NCBI GenBank assembly: GCA_022885665.1
Contig: JAGQDJ010000059.1
Location: 186,001 to 250,000 of the forward strand
DNA from: Triops longicaudatus
Lineage: Eukaryota > Arthropoda > Branchiopoda > Notostraca > Triopsidae
Length of the DNA: 64,000 nucleotides
Reading direction: 5' to 3'
Shown here: positions 37,801 through 49,787 of the stretch, piece after piece
How the letters are laid out: the number at the start of each line of letters is the position of its first letter
How positions within the stretch are numbered: the stretch's first letter is position 1
Position numbers and translations under genes: made by a program
Notes under the pieces: model-generated
What the model saw: only the letters and a program-made list of their open reading frames with translations
Databases searched by the model: none
Told to the model about the DNA's origin: nothing

Positions 37801-40560
37801 AGCTACAGAGTTTTCACCTCCATTGCGGCAATTGTGAGTGAATTATTTTTAAAGTACACTTTCAAAGGTACCCCACACTAGTAAAACTCCGAAGGCGAAC
37901 ACGATATTGCATGACAAAAATTTTAGAAATAGTGTTTTCGCAGATATCTTTAGCTTTATTGTTAAGATGAACGAGTTGAACAACTCTTACGCATTTCATT
38001 TACAGAAAATTACAAGAAATATTTTAGTAAGAAAATATGAATGTAAAAATAACGTTAGAAAAAGCGGAATTAAAGCTTCAATACTTATACTTCTTTTCAG
38101 GCTCCCGCTTCATTGCACGTCTTACAGTCTCTCTACGTCCTTAGTTCTCTGTGTTAACAGTTTTTTAAGTCGGTTTTGGTTTCTGGACTGAGTTTCCATC
38201 ACAAGTCGCTACATTCCTGACCTCTACGTGCTCTTCTTCCAGAACCCTGTAATCTATAGAATGGAAAAAGGGTCGGAGTTCTCTTCGTAATTTTGGACAC
38301 TGAATTTGCCCGGAATATTCACTTATAGTGGTTTGATTTAAGGTCCAGAAAGGTGTCCCATATCCTATCCTTCTGACGAAAAAGGAGCTTCTAACTTCCG
38401 CAAAACTGAAGGCAACAAAATGTGCTAAAAATCTAAATCCTGCCCTAGTCACTGAACTCTCTTGACATTAGATGGTGTGACAGTACATTAGATGGCGTCT
38501 ACCACGTGACAGCTGAAGTGCAAGTAGGTGAATTTCTTTTGTATGTCAAGGGTACTTTTATTTTTATTTTTTTTTTTACGTTTCCTACCTACCTCCATTT
38601 CGTTGAAAAATTTCGCAGTTTTAACACTGTTTCTTGTCGTTAAATTGATTGTTTCACATTGTTTAGCTTCCTTGAACCACATGCTTACGTCACATTATCT
38701 TCCTTGAGGCGCTTTATCGTCGAACGCCCTTAAACTATTCATAAGTGCCATTGAAATCGAATTTTATTGTTTGGCAACGAAGTCAAAATTGTAAACCGTT
38801 TTCGAGAAATCCTTGACAAACAAACGAATGCTTACGCTGGGGCCCAAAACAATAAAAAATCCATAAAGAGGATGGTTGAAAGAACAAGTCAAGACACAAA
38901 ACGCACGAGGGACTGGGAGCTATTAAACGAACAACCCGTTTAAGTTAGCTGCTCTTTTTTTTGTTGGAATTCTGAAACTAATCACTCTCAATGCCATTTG
39001 ACATGTTTGACCACTACGCGGGTCGCCTTGAAACGGAATTCCCTCCTTTGACGCTCCAGTTTCGGCTACTATTCGTTTTGTGTTCCCCTGAATCCGGTGG
39101 GATAACCCCATTATCAATGTCTAAGATCCTTTTACATGGCCTAGCCCCGGAAGTTATGAGCCACGCCCCTGCTGTAGCGCTCTTCAAAAATGTTCACGGG
39201 CTTTATTGCGGCCTTAACGTGCGAACCCTAAGACACCGGCAATGAAAACAAGATTTATAGGGAGCTATAAAACTTGTGATTGACTACCTCTTAATCTTTG
39301 GACCAGTGCCGTGCCAGTACTTGGCAGATTTTAAATTTCTCAAGGCATAAGACGCTTAATTACATTCATGAAGTCTTAATTCAAGCAACCTTTTGTATTA
39401 AATTAATTTTAACAAAGTGAATTAAAGGGCATTGAAAATTATTTTCCTAATTTCTACTAGGAATAAGCTTATAAAAAAAATATTAAAAAATAAATATGAA
39501 GTTGTGACTGACTTGAAAACATTCGAAATGTGTCTACAATCGTTAAAATTTCTGTAATGTAAGATTATTTTAAAAAAAATGGTAATTTATGTAGTTCATT
39601 TTTAACTTTAACATTTTTACGTACTAATTCATAATTTTTGGAGACATTTTGGAGTTTTAAGTACCATTAAATTTGATGCAAGCTTTTTGAGCTCTCCCTA
39701 ATATTAAGGAAATTTTTGGGTATATTTTGCTTTATTTCTGGTATACCTATTTCGTTTTTCTTTTTGCTCCCTTTGTAACGTAGACTCCATGATTTTTAAG
39801 CACTTTCTGAGAATTTAAGCATATAATTTCATATTAGTTCCTTGAAATATTTACCAGATTTTAGGAATTTATCTTTCTTTTTCAGTTTTGGTTTCTAGCG
39901 CACGAAGAGCTTAGTTCTCTAATTCGGAAGCATTTATTGAAAATCTAGTTTCATAGTACTTACCGGAATCTGCAGTAACGTGCCGTTGTTGAGTACCGGG
40001 TACGAGTACAAAGGTACAACGGGTACGGAATTATTTCTGACGAAAATCGGTCCCTGGATAGGCGTGACGGCCGCTGAAGGTGGTATTTTACTGGCAGTGT
40101 TGAAACGAGTCGAGCTGCTGGTACCGGCACTGGTGGAAGTCAATCCCGGTAACTGTTCTTTAATAAGGTCATCCAATGTATCGACATTTCGCGGCGTTTC
40201 CGGCAGGGTGAGAGAAGTACTGGCCGAAGCATCATTATTGCTCACGGAATTTTTCCTTCCCCTTCCTAGTACAGAGTTCACAGTACTGGGAATTCGGCTA
40301 TTCCGTTGCCGACTCTGCAAACGGTGTAATTGCTCATTCTGTTGCTGCATCAGCTGAAACTGCTCCAATTGCTGCAACTGCTCGAGTTGCCGAATTTGAT
40401 GTTGCTGAACTTCTTGCTCTTCCGGTGTCAGTATCGGCCGGTTAAACGTCGACGGTACGCTCTGGAACACGTTGCTAGTACTGGCGAAGTCGGTGGTACG
40501 CGGAATCAGCGCCGGTTGCGACAACGCGTGGCTAAAATTGAATGCTTGCATAAACGCCAT
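25404..40560 (-). CDS. spz4: Spaetzle-family Toll ligand precursor (Spz4-like), five exons found, 5' end missing
   Basis: Exons: 40560-39964, 31809-31685, 26916-26608, 25820-25695, 25566-25404. All junctions are GT-AG and the phases agree (0, 2, 2, 2), giving 439 residues from the ATG at 40560. In order: a Ser/Thr/Gln-rich region with a Gln/Leu/Glu stretch (about residues 47-87, possible coiled coil); NQLYCPTAGNRYP (229-241 region), then ERFIDENKALIRRMYGEF, the conserved pre-knot segment of the family; an acidic linker; a furin site RTRR (328-331); and a 108-residue C-terminal domain with PYWAANSAGKIRAIVN, EQKYKWHRLLAYDPDNDC and CCVCRC. In the family this secreted cystine-knot dimer activates Toll receptors in immunity or development after proteolysis. 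No signal peptide is encoded, and an acceptor-like CCAG precedes the ATG, so an upstream exon is expected. The spz4 assignment among paralogues is from memory of conserved residues and less sure than the family. Confidence 0.93.
25821..26607. other. spz intron carrying a coding-like patch on the opposite strand
   Basis: Within the 787-bp intron, 26100-26460 is less AT-rich than the surroundings. On the plus strand an acceptor-like GAATGTCACAG (ending 26110) precedes frames of 90 (26130-26402) and 83 codons (26239-26490). One of these contains a Cys-rich start and a Pro/Lys-rich end, and AATAAA lies at 26486-26491. No frame is clearly favoured and no family is recognised, so it may be a terminal exon or processed pseudogene antisense to spz. 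Confidence 0.3.
28955..29345 (+). repeat. Interspersed repeat family R2, copy 1
   Basis: It aligns with 31050-31450 and 60900-61320 in the same orientation. Landmarks are GAGCTGGGGATCACAG, AAATGGCATTGCAAGCACAAAGTATTTT, CCATTGGTTGCC, GCCATCTAGTGTTAC, AATCTAGAACTCAACC, CACTAGATTTAATG and GTGTCGGAAA. Confidence 0.78.
29655..30130 (+). repeat. Interspersed repeat family R4, copy 3 (longest)
   Basis: The first half (29690-29880) matches the R4 copy interrupted by the hAT-like element at 7.9-8.1 kb. The second half (29985-30130) matches 23895-24060. It therefore links the two partial copies into one family of roughly 480 bp. Confidence 0.8.
31050..31450 (+). repeat. Interspersed repeat family R2, copy 2
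   Basis: Landmarks shared with the other copies are AGGTGGCATTGCAAACAAAACG, TTCTCATTGCTTGCCCTCGCCATCT, TTATCAAGCAATATTTTGAAAA, TACTGTCGGAAAGTTATTTTG and CGCCCATAAGAGCCTTA. A 135-codon frame (31063-31470) is open here, but it is not open in the other copies and begins with GTG, so I do not treat it as a gene. Confidence 0.8.
31685..31809 (-). CDS. spz4: spz exon encoding the NQLYCPTAGNRYP pre-knot segment
   Basis: This is a 125-base exon between an acceptor GTTTTGAAACAG and a CCGAG|GTAAGA donor. It reads from residue 200 to the first two bases of codon 241. It has no ATG, so it is easily missed, but both its phases match the flanking exons exactly, and its ending leads straight into DSIERFIDENKAL in the next exon. 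An alternative acceptor 13 bases further in (GGACAG) would break the frame with the upstream exon. Confidence 0.85.
33780..34560 (+). other. GC-richer island inside the spz intron, unassigned
   Basis: CpG-containing sequence (for example GCAGCGCGCAGCGGCAAGCC near 34191) stands out against the AT-rich intron. Plus frames are open at 34176-34469 (97 codons) and 34297-34530 (77 codons), overlapping in different phases, so neither is convincing. It could be an internal promoter, a UTR of an intronic non-coding gene, or an old insertion. Confidence 0.35.
38030..38480 (+). repeat. Interspersed repeat family R3, copy 3
   Basis: Shares GAAAATATGAATG, TTCCATCACAAGTCGCTAC, CCCTGTAATCTATAGAATGG, AAAGGGTCGGAGTTC and GACACTGAATTTGCCC with the copies at 155 and 22890. 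It lies in the 8.2-kb spz intron. Confidence 0.75.
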
Positions 40561-40562
40561 CT
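39964..40562 (-). CDS. spz4: spz Gln-rich prodomain exon
   Basis: 199 codons from the ATG at 40560 to a CAGATTCCG|GTAAGT donor. The sequence is Ser/Thr/Pro-rich, with a Gln/Glu/Leu tract at residues 47-87 and a PETPRNVDTLDDLIKEQLPG patch after it. The first residues MAFMQAFNFSHAL are only weakly hydrophobic and do not look like a secretory signal. The two bases before the ATG follow AATTGTCCAG, a plausible acceptor, so this is probably an internal exon and the ATG an internal Met. Confidence 0.85.
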
Positions 40563-43500
40563 CTGGACAATTTTTGTCCCTTTATTACTTCAGTCAATAC
40601 TTATGCGTGTTTCAAGGTTTCGATTTTTTACGATTTTCTGTTGAAGCAAATTCACGTTTTGGACTGGCTATATCTTACTTCTTCGGATGCAATTGGACAC
40701 TTTTAGTCGTATTTTGTATCCTGCAGTATTGGAAATTTAATACTATTTTCGAGTTTGGAGCAAAAACTTTGATTTAGCACGTTTTGCACTTGTCCTGTCC
40801 CATTGCTGCTTCTTTAAAAAATCGTGGGACCTTTTTGACTATTCTCGTGTGTTCCGTATACCTTCAGTCAATATTTCATGAAATCTTAGATATTTCTTTG
40901 AAAACGCTTCAAGTTAAGTTAGCAGAAAATTTAACACTAGAAAACTGGTGTAAATTAGCTTTCAAAAAGCCAACGATTTTCTTCAAGCATCGGTCCAAAT
41001 ATGAAATTTAGGATGTTTTTCAGGAAATTAGGAGCAAAATCTTGAAATAGTCGTGTCGCTAGCACTAAAGGAAGGGAAGTTTTCGGGGTCACTGTCGGAT
41101 TGCCAAGTTTTCACCGCTAGTAACACTTTCGCTGTCGGCGTGCTTTGTACACTGTACCACAGTATGTGCTTTAGCTGGTATTGTTGTGAGACATGGCGTG
41201 TTGTGAAGTCGTCGAGAGGCCTTGTCAAAGTGAACCTGGCCTTGTTGAGTGAGCCGTGCTATATAACCTGAGCTGTTATATTCTTATGATCAACTGCTTG
41301 CTGCTGCTGGTGCTGCTGTTGGTGAGGTCCTTTCCTCCGAGTTATGGTTATAATGTGTTAGTTTTTCAGTAAGCGTGCGGTGGCCTGTTCGGGGTCCCAA
41401 GCCCTGCCCTGCTCCAGTTTTCCCTTTTTTGCTGGTCCTTTGATTTTAGGGGAGTTTTCTGTGTGAGAATCAATCGTAGCACCGTCAAGAAAACCTTGAA
41501 AATAAGAACAACACCAAGGAGGAGGGACTTGTGGCCTTCAACTTTTACGCAATTTTTGTTGCTGGCTTTCAAAAAGAAAAAGTTGTGTACCCAGCCTCCC
41601 CCCTTGATTAGCTCTTGTCCTTATTTAGATTGCAATACGAGAAGGCTGGGTGTAATGGGAAAGAAGGAGAAAAATAGTTTTATGGTGATTAGTTACTTAG
41701 GTAGTTTACATTTTCTGTGTTGTAAATTTTCTTAATGTCAAACCCCAAAAGATATCGGACTATTTTAGGTTAAGCTTCAGAAACTCGAACGATTTCGAGT
41801 GACTGGAAACAGCTCAGGAACCATAAAAAAATAAACTTTTTAAAGTTTATTCAATTTTAATGTATTTTATTGACATCGTGTTTGACTGAGTTAGGGACTT
41901 TTTAAGTGAACCGAAAAGTGGATTAAAATTTGCTTTGGTTTCACTAAACGTTCTTTAAAACAATAAAGCAAATTTTCTTAGTCAGAAATAAAAACATTTT
42001 TATTCGATTCAAATTGCTACTAAACTCAAAATGCTAGAATTAATTACTGACAAAAAGCTAGAAAGTACAGAAAATAGGCTTAAAGAGTGGTAAGAGACAA
42101 GAATAATTTCAAAGCCATCCGTTACTGTTTTTTAGCATTCTCGCGTTCCATAACCAGCAATATTGTCAACTACTTAAAATCAAACCAAAGTAACATAAGT
42201 GAACAGGTAAAATCAGAAGCAATAAGTATTGTTATTTTATTGAACTTGAAAACTAAAGTTACGCTGAATGCACGAAAACTGATTTCTTTGGGGGGGAAAA
42301 AAGTAGGCAATCTACCAACACACGTGCTCACGTGCGCAGTACAACAAACTAGAAGTCTTCAGATTCAGCCACAAATAGGCTTTCCTACGATCGTGGAATT
42401 AAATTCTCGTTCTTACACATTTCGCGACAAGTTTAAAAAAGTCCGTTTTCGGCAAATTTGTAGTATTCGAATTTTCGATACTGAAATGTAACGATAACAG
42501 TTATAAGCTCCATTTTTTACCGAAACGATAGTGAACCAGCCAATATATCTAAAACTTCAACCAGAAGAAAATAATTCTTCTAACTCGAGGTAAATTCGGT
42601 GTTCAAATTTAACAATAAGATTCCGATCAATTTTCAATGTTATAGCTTACGGAATTTAGGAGTTTAGAGCAGCGAGGTCAGGAAAGTCGCGACTTCTGAA
42701 GGAAACTCAACTCAAAAACTAAAACCTCACTCAAATTTGAAAATATTATAACAAACAAGAGTAAAATAGTGATAGATACAATGATAATTTCTCGGAAGGT
42801 AAGACGTGAAAAACTAATGGAAGTTTAAGGTTCAATTTACCTTTTGTGATATTCTCTACCCTTTCGAATTCTTTTCCCACAATAAGTGGTAATTTTGTCT
42901 ATTAAAACCGACAAAGCTTGTTTAGCTGGTTTACAACACAGATTTTTATTAATTATATTAATTATATTATCATTTTATTGTTATTGTTACATTATTATTA
43001 TTATTATTATTAATATTATTATGATTATTATGATTATTATTTTATTTATCTATTCCCATGTGTTTTAATAGTGCCGATTCTCTTGTTTTATTGTTAGTCG
43101 AAAATTAGCTAAGTTACACAGGAAAAATTAATACACATTTTTCTAAAGTAATCCAGTTGACGACAAATATATTATTAATTGAAATTTTTAAAAATCCACA
43201 AAATACGAGTATTTTTAGTTTTTTGTTCCCTTCTTATTTATTATTTTTTTTTTAATTCGTAAAATCGTCAGCAAATCTTGAAAGGACAAAATCATGTTTC
43301 AAGATTTAGGGGTGCAGTGAGGTTCGCCGGGTAGAAAGCGGTAGTTTAGACGAATATGGAACAATCGTTGAAATTGGAGGTTGTAGCGTAAGTTATGGCG
43401 CTAGTTACGCGAAATTCGTTGCTGTAATTGATACATAACCTTAACGTTGGGAGTTGGTCAGCGCCTGGGCGATAGAAAAGTGGGAGGCTGAGCGGATTGT

Positions 43501-46347
43501 TACGAGATCGTTCATGTTGGAACTTTGTAAAGAGGGAAGGATACCTTGAGATTATCACACGACACCGCCCCTTTTGCCTTCTTTCGATGTTTGCTTTCTT
43601 TTTCAGTTTGTCTTATTTTCTTTGTTAATAAACAGCTTTCTTGTATCTTTTTTTTACCATATGAATTTAATATCTCACATGATATACATTTACTTAATCC
43701 AATATTTGTACATTGTACTTTCCAGTCTTTAATTTTTACTTGTTTTTTGAAAGTTACGAATTTTTATTTATTTTTGGAGTGTTTTTCGTTTTCGTGTTGG
43801 TAGTCTAGGAGTTCGCACATGAGGAAAAGAGGTCATTAATATTCTTGTCGGGAAAAACGGTTGGCTACTGTTAAGTGGTTCCAATAGGGAGGAAGTTGTT
43901 GTGAAGATTTAGCGGATAAGAACTTGGCGATATTGATTTACGAGCTATTGTTACTAAAAGTTTTTGGATCCAGCTGATCAAGGGAAGGCAAGTTGTAATT
44001 AATAGCCGTTAGTTAAGTCTGTATCCAACTTGTCGAGTTGGTTTGTAAACATAACTGATTCGGTGTCAGAAGGGATTTATTGGGATTTTTTGTGAATTTT
44101 AGGTGTGCAAACTTGTTCATACCTCGTGTATATTATGTTAACATGAAGGAATTTGTAATATTATCAGTTTTTTCTTGTTTATCGCTACATTCAAGGTAAA
44201 ATGCCAGTTTCATAAAGGCCATTTTAAACTTCAATCAATCAAATATGTCAATGAGAAAACTCAGCTTAGCTTGAGAAAAGTGTCTTTGACAGTAGAACCC
44301 GGATGTAAGAGATCGAGTTAAAAGAACACTAAACTGAACTTTGCAATAAATTATGAGCTTCTGGAATTCGGACATTTATTGACCCAGAAGCACAAGAAAA
44401 CCGAGCAAACGAAAAGCTTAAGTAATTTTTTACTCTCAATAATTCTTCGGTTCAATTCAAGAATCAGCGCTCGTTTTTAGCTGTCGACAATGTTTAATAT
44501 GCTGATACCCGCACGTAAGCGACTCAGGTGTATGGAAAACCCGTATGCGGCAGAACTTTTCGGTAAATTCAATTTTCTTCAGTTTTGAGGTTGTGGAAGC
44601 GAATTTTGAATGTAGTAAGAAAGTCCAAATCTTGTATTATTTGAACGCCGATTTTTTTTTACATTTCACTAGTGTCTTTCATTTCAATAGTAGTGCTTGA
44701 AACTATAGTAACTATCGAGCGTTGCTAATTAATAAACTTAACTCTGCGTAAGGCCGGTTAGACTGTTAAATTAAAAATAGTTCTTTCAAGTATCGTTTTT
44801 TACGCTAGATTAAAACGTTACACATTTCTTCATGTAATATTATGTTATTTTCTCAATACCTAACGTTTAGATAACGCTCTCAGTATTTTAAGGACTGATT
44901 ATTTAAATAAATTTCAAATAAATTTTCAATAAAAAGGAGTTTTAAAGAACGTTATTTTAAAAACCCGTTAGTTCTTGCAACAGAGCTATAGTTCGTTCAA
45001 ATGCTTTGGCATCAAAAGCTTGCTTCTTGTCTCGTATTCTAATGCCCCCTTTGTTCACCTCACTGTTACTTTTTCATGTGTCACACTTTTTAGTCTAGTC
45101 TGTTTTAAGTCTTATAGTAATTTTTAGAGATTTCGCAGTTATAAAAAATGCTGAAATGTTCAACTTAACTTGTCCCTCACTAAGATTCTTAAATCCACGT
45201 ATTCTAGGAATTCGTTCCAATAGAATTCTGTATCTTGTTTTTAAGCTAAACGTTAACGCAATTAAAGTAGACTTACAGTCTCTCATGCAATAGATTCGTA
45301 ATTGAATTCGAGCTAAAAGGAACATAAATTAATTGTTTCTGCTCCTTTCAATCTGCAAGGTTATAGCGCAAAAACCAATCACAACTCTTATCTTTAATGT
45401 TTTAGTGAGATGCAAGTCTTGCGTGCGAAAATCCCTCAAGTACAACGTTTACTTAAAAAAAAAACTGCTAAAGAACAAGAATTACACAAGATTTCCTCAT
45501 TTATTTAGTTTTCTTTCAAATAGCTTTGGCAAGAAATTTCCCAGTTTATTGGCTTTTTGTGTTTCTCAGGAATATGGTTCTCGTTTTGTTTATGACTCAT
45601 ATATGTTGAGTTTTTAAGAGAACAAAAGGTCAAGAATGCAGATGAAAACGGTCGTGTGTGTATGCGTGCTGCATATATGTGAGTGCATATACGTTCTAGA
45701 CGCCCATAAGGGTAGTGACCACACCCGCGCCTCCAGTCCGGCTTGGTTGAAGACTTTTGTAAGACGCTTAAACAGTCATAGAGAGCACAAAATAAGAAAA
45801 AAAGGAAAGAACATAAGGAAAAAATAATAAAAACTATTTTTCAGAAAAAAAAGGTTCAGAGTCCCAGACCTTATAGGAAGTCGTTCCGAATATGTACTTG
45901 GCTTTGAAGACATGCGAATGTATATGTACGCCCTACTTTTACGCGACCTGGTAACGTTTTCGTGAAAATCATTGTTGTGAATAATTTAGGTAATAGTTCA
46001 AGACTTAGTTTTGTTTTTCTGTTTTAATTTCTCGTAACTTTCTTTCCTTTTCGTTCTTAATTACCTAACTTTTTTTGCACTTAAAAAATCTTTTGTGTTT
46101 TAAGTTTAATTTAATGCTGCCTTCTCGGCTAAACTAACTCCCGATGTATTTGCCATATTTTTCTAAATTTGATTCAGTGGACTTTCATGAACTGTATTCC
46201 TTTTTTCTACTATATTTCGTATTTTTCAACGTGTTCTTTATTTTATTATTTTTGAGGTATTTTTTTAGAATTAAAGCAATTACATTTCCTGCAACCATTT
46301 TAGTTATTGCGTTCTACTTCTCTGGAGTGCTGCAAGTTTTTTCTTAG
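40563..46347. other. Stretch without resolved genes
   Basis: Probably includes the unseen 5' part of spz (minus). A less AT-rich part at 41040-41420 has a TATATAA (41260-41266) and a short CTG-rich run (41301-41320). It may be regulatory. A 134-codon plus frame at 42087-42491 starts with GTG and has no motif. Plus-strand T-rich blocks lie at 43560-43800 and 46010-46340. No other structure was identified. Confidence 0.4.
42945..43050. repeat. Imperfect (ATT)n microsatellite
   Basis: Runs of ATT/ATTATTATG units, clearest at 42990-43042. Confidence 0.9.
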
Positions 46348-46512
46348 GTAGAGAGCCAAATTCCAACTCTGCAATTGTTACAGCAGAGCGATGACGTGAT
46401 TGTCAACCATATCAAACGTGTTCGTTATGCGCACGTGCACGACAATCATTGCAAACTTCGGGGTGCTAAGGACTGCTATTTTTCAGAAATTCCACCAGAA
46501 AGTGTCTTTTAA
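46348..46512 (+). CDS. Possible terminal exon of an unknown gene
   Basis: A pyrimidine-rich acceptor, TTTTTTCTTAG, is followed by 54 codons and TAA (46510-46512). The reading (with DDVIVNHIKRVRYAHVHDNH) looks like real protein and uses varied codons, unlike the T-rich sequence just upstream. It has no ATG. I could not find the preceding exon or a near AATAAA, and I recognise no family. A relic of a retroelement polyprotein end is another option. Confidence 0.28.
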   Translation, partial: VESQIPTLQLLQQSDDVIVNHIKRVRYAHVHDNHCKLRGAKDCYFSEIPPESVF

Positions 46513-49461
46513 TTCGTTTTTATGTTTCCAGACGAGGAAACCATTGCTCGCAGACAGACCTTCAATCTATTCTTTCTGAAAGTCGTTAAAAAACGGATCT
46601 TATCATTGCGTTTCATTATTACAATCGTTAGAAATAATTTTATTACGGAAAGTAACAAGTAGTGTCGCCCGTTCTAGTTTCATGGCTGACGTCATTACAA
46701 AATGTGGCTTATTGAGGGTTTTATACTTTGTCATCGCTTGCATTCTTGAGGAGCAAAAAGCGCAAAGTTCTTATCACTCTTGTGGTGGAAATAGTCTGAC
46801 AATGCAGTTTTGAGTCGTTTCTTGTTTGTTTATTTTTCTTTGCTAACTTGAATTTCCAATTACTTATTGCTGAAAATGTAACGTATAACCATGAGAAGAA
46901 CTAAGTTCGCATTGATATTTGTACTTCTGGCATTCGGTGGATATTAAGTGGTCACTTTGTGTTACTGAACAAGTAGCTGAGTTTCCATGAGCTTTACGAA
47001 ATTGCGTCTAAGCTTAGGGTCGTAAGCCAAGTGTTGCAAACTTCTACAGACTTGGAAAGGTCGACATTGGTTCGGTCTAAGCAATTAACTAGTTTCGGCG
47101 CATTAAGTTGACAGAAAGTCTTCACGGTTTTCGCTGAACTCCAATTTCATGCAAATAGGTTCTTTTCGGTGAATTTAAGTTCTGAATTTAAGAATATTTA
47201 TCTTAAATTGATTGGAATTAATTCAATCCAAAGAAAACTGAACATTTTTATTAAAGAAGATTAAACTGATCACGAAAGATTATTTCCAAGACAAGTACTG
47301 TACTTATAACATTACGTGGCTTTGAAGAAAGCCTGTTTAAATTAGTTTTACATCTATAAAAGTATTTATTTTGCTGCAAATCGAAGGATTTCTCTATTTA
47401 TTTACGTATTATTGTTCTCAAAACTTTTGGTGCCCAACTAAGCCTTTCATAATGAAAAATATATTTGAAAATGTTTCCATTATTACTAGATACAAAATGT
47501 TCACAGTTTATTAACTTTTTTTTTACTAGAAACGTAATTTAGTTTAAAATCCAAGCGAAATCTATACTTCGAAATAATGAACTTCTAAAAAAATTAGCAA
47601 AAAAAGTCACGAGAAAATTAGAATATGCTAACGAGCATGTCCAATGTACGTTGAGCAAATGCCAGATTTCTAATATTACTTCGTGGTAATCAAGATAAGT
47701 TGACAACGTGAGTGAATTTGACCTGCTGACAGAATGTGATTCCCATTTGACAATAATTAGTATCATGCTGGACAACAATGTCAACCGACTTCATTGCGCT
47801 GTATTTGGCAACACGAATAGTACTGAAGTATTCGAGTGTGGTTGGCACACATCATCAACAAAATGAAGTCGAAGCCCATGTGGCAATCTGGAAAGAGTTC
47901 ATTGTTATGCTGAGCACGTTCTGCGCTATCGTCGTCTCTGTTTCGTTATACTTTTCTCTTTTTTGTTACATTGTCATGAACGTTAGATAATTGGAACCGT
48001 CAACACAACCTCGCAGAAGATATCTTCTAGATGCCATTTGTTGAAAGCTGTTTTTTTTTCAGAACGGAGAAGAATTTTACTTGGAAACAAAGAATTTGGT
48101 AGAAAGAAAAACTTCCACGTCGCGGCAGATTCAAGATAGATCATTTAACCTTGATAAAGGTGTCATGTTGACAAATTTCTTCTTACTAGATCTGGCATCG
48201 CTATTAATCTTTCTTCTCAAAACTGGAGTCACTTAAGGATTTTTTAAAGTCTACTGCGTGTAGCAATGGGAAAGAGTTTCAACAATAGGAAATAGACCAA
48301 CCAAGCGATTCCCAAAGCTATTGACGAAAAGTACTGCAAAACTTGACATAAATTTGATTAAAGTAAACATTTGCCACGGGATCACCTCGTCCCAACATGC
48401 TTCGCCCTTCAAGCTTTTTTGCCTCTTAATTCTTCAAGAGCTTAGATTAGACAGAGTAACTCAATTTCCTAGTCACTTCAATGGTTTTAGTAGTTTTAGT
48501 TTTAATTATGCTCAATAGTTATTAATTCCTATGGTAAATAATTACTGTAAGTTTTACAACAGTTATTTTTAAAAATTTTTATTTAAGTTGTTGTTACAGG
48601 CAATTAGACCGCTGACTATAGAACGATAGGCGGACTGTTCCTTCTTAAGCGGTTTAAGTCTGTAAGCATAAATATGGGGACAAAGAGCTCTGGGGACGAA
48701 ATGATACTTACTCTTTGCCATTATTAACATTAAAACTGGAACACGTTATACCTGAGACTCAATCGCAAAATTCACTTTACAACTGAAATTCAATCCAGTC
48801 CCGACCATCCTAAGTCATTGGGGGCCTCGTTTTTCGCGAACCGGTATTATTTAGTTAGCTTTCAGTTACGCTACATTATAAGCTATGCTTCTTGGAGTGG
48901 AAATGCATATTTACATTTGTGTAAGTAACTCGCCAATTTTTCACAAAACAGGGCTTAGAACTTTTTACTTACGGAAGCTTGAGCACCAACGCAGGAAATA
49001 GCACGTTTGTTTTTACTCCGGGCGCCTCTAGTGAGTTCCAAGTGTAACTGTTCGAGCCTGTGGTCTAAGGGTTCGTCAGGTTACTTTGGGTATATTTAAC
49101 TTAGATAAATTGCCAGAACGTGATAAGCCACTTAAAATGTTGCGGGTTTTCAATCACGCCTTACTGCCTAACATGTCTCTCTATAAAGAAAACAGGATTT
49201 TCCTTTCTGCAAGCATAACATTTTCTTAAGCGGTTAATTAATCGAAGTAGAAGTCAAATATTTTGAAAATGACAATTGCTTAATCTAACTAACTCTCTAC
49301 GCATTGCATTCCATAGTTGAGTTCCCCGGATGGCCGCAAATGTTTAAAAAATAACCTGATCCAAAGCAGTTTTTGGATCCAAATTGCTGGTATGATTAAG
49401 AATTTGATTTGCAATTTTTCTACTGAAAAACCGCCGTCTATAGGTCTCTTGTGCTTTCCAG
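46513..49461. other. Stretch without resolved genes
   Basis: A 70-codon plus frame (47778-47990) with a hydrophobic C-terminal half and a 66-codon frame (49317-49517) are present but unsupported. Otherwise AT-rich with nothing identified. Confidence 0.4.
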
Positions 49462-49708
49462 AACTTTCGAAAAAGTATTGTATGGATCCGTCAAAACAGA
49501 AAAAACTTTCTATGTGAATTTTTCCAGCTCACAGAACGTTACGGTGTCGAACGTTGCCGGATATTCCGAATTGACACGTTTATCACGTTTAGCTGCCATT
49601 AAACCTACATATCCCCCCACGCTTGACAATACTGCCCATCAAGTACCAGCCAAGGGAAACACGAACTTTGTCCATCGATGCTTTACCCTGTTTACACACT
49701 CTCCATAG
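49462..49708 (+). CDS. Possible terminal exon of an unknown gene, with AATAAA downstream
   Basis: A good acceptor (CTCTTGTGCTTTCCAG, ending 49461) opens 81 codons to a TAG at 49706-49708. The 3' two thirds is less AT-rich than the flanks and reads as plausible protein (for example NVAGYSELTRLSRLAAIKPT). A polyadenylation signal sits 80 bases on. No domain is recognised. A second acceptor at 49527-49528 is also possible. The upstream exon is not identified. Confidence 0.35.
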
Positions 49709-49787
49709 CAGCAAAGCCAAGGACAAGGTGCTGGGAACTTTCTTTGTTCTTTGTTTCTACTTTTTAAAATATTACTGAAAAAGATCA

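Larger units (their letters stand above)
31810..39963 (-). other. Very large spz intron (8.2 kb)
   Basis: It contains R3 copy 3 (38030-38480), a less AT-rich island at 33780-34560, and a second less AT-rich patch at 38980-39240 with an 84-codon plus frame of no recognised type. The rest (31.8-33.7, 34.6-38.0 and 39.3-39.9 kb) is AT-rich and featureless to my reading. Confidence 0.6.

Noticed and set aside
41260..41321. TATATAA followed by an ATG and a Leu-rich signal-peptide-like reading (plus), or a short Gln run on the minus strand
   Set aside because: The ATG is only about 20 bases from the TATA box, so it would lie upstream of a normal start site. The reading is a short CTG run, and no following exon was found. 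The minus reading lacks a start and is cut by stops.
42087..42491. 134-codon plus-strand frame
   Set aside because: GTG start, no motif, ordinary local composition; a frame this long is possible by chance in 64 kb.
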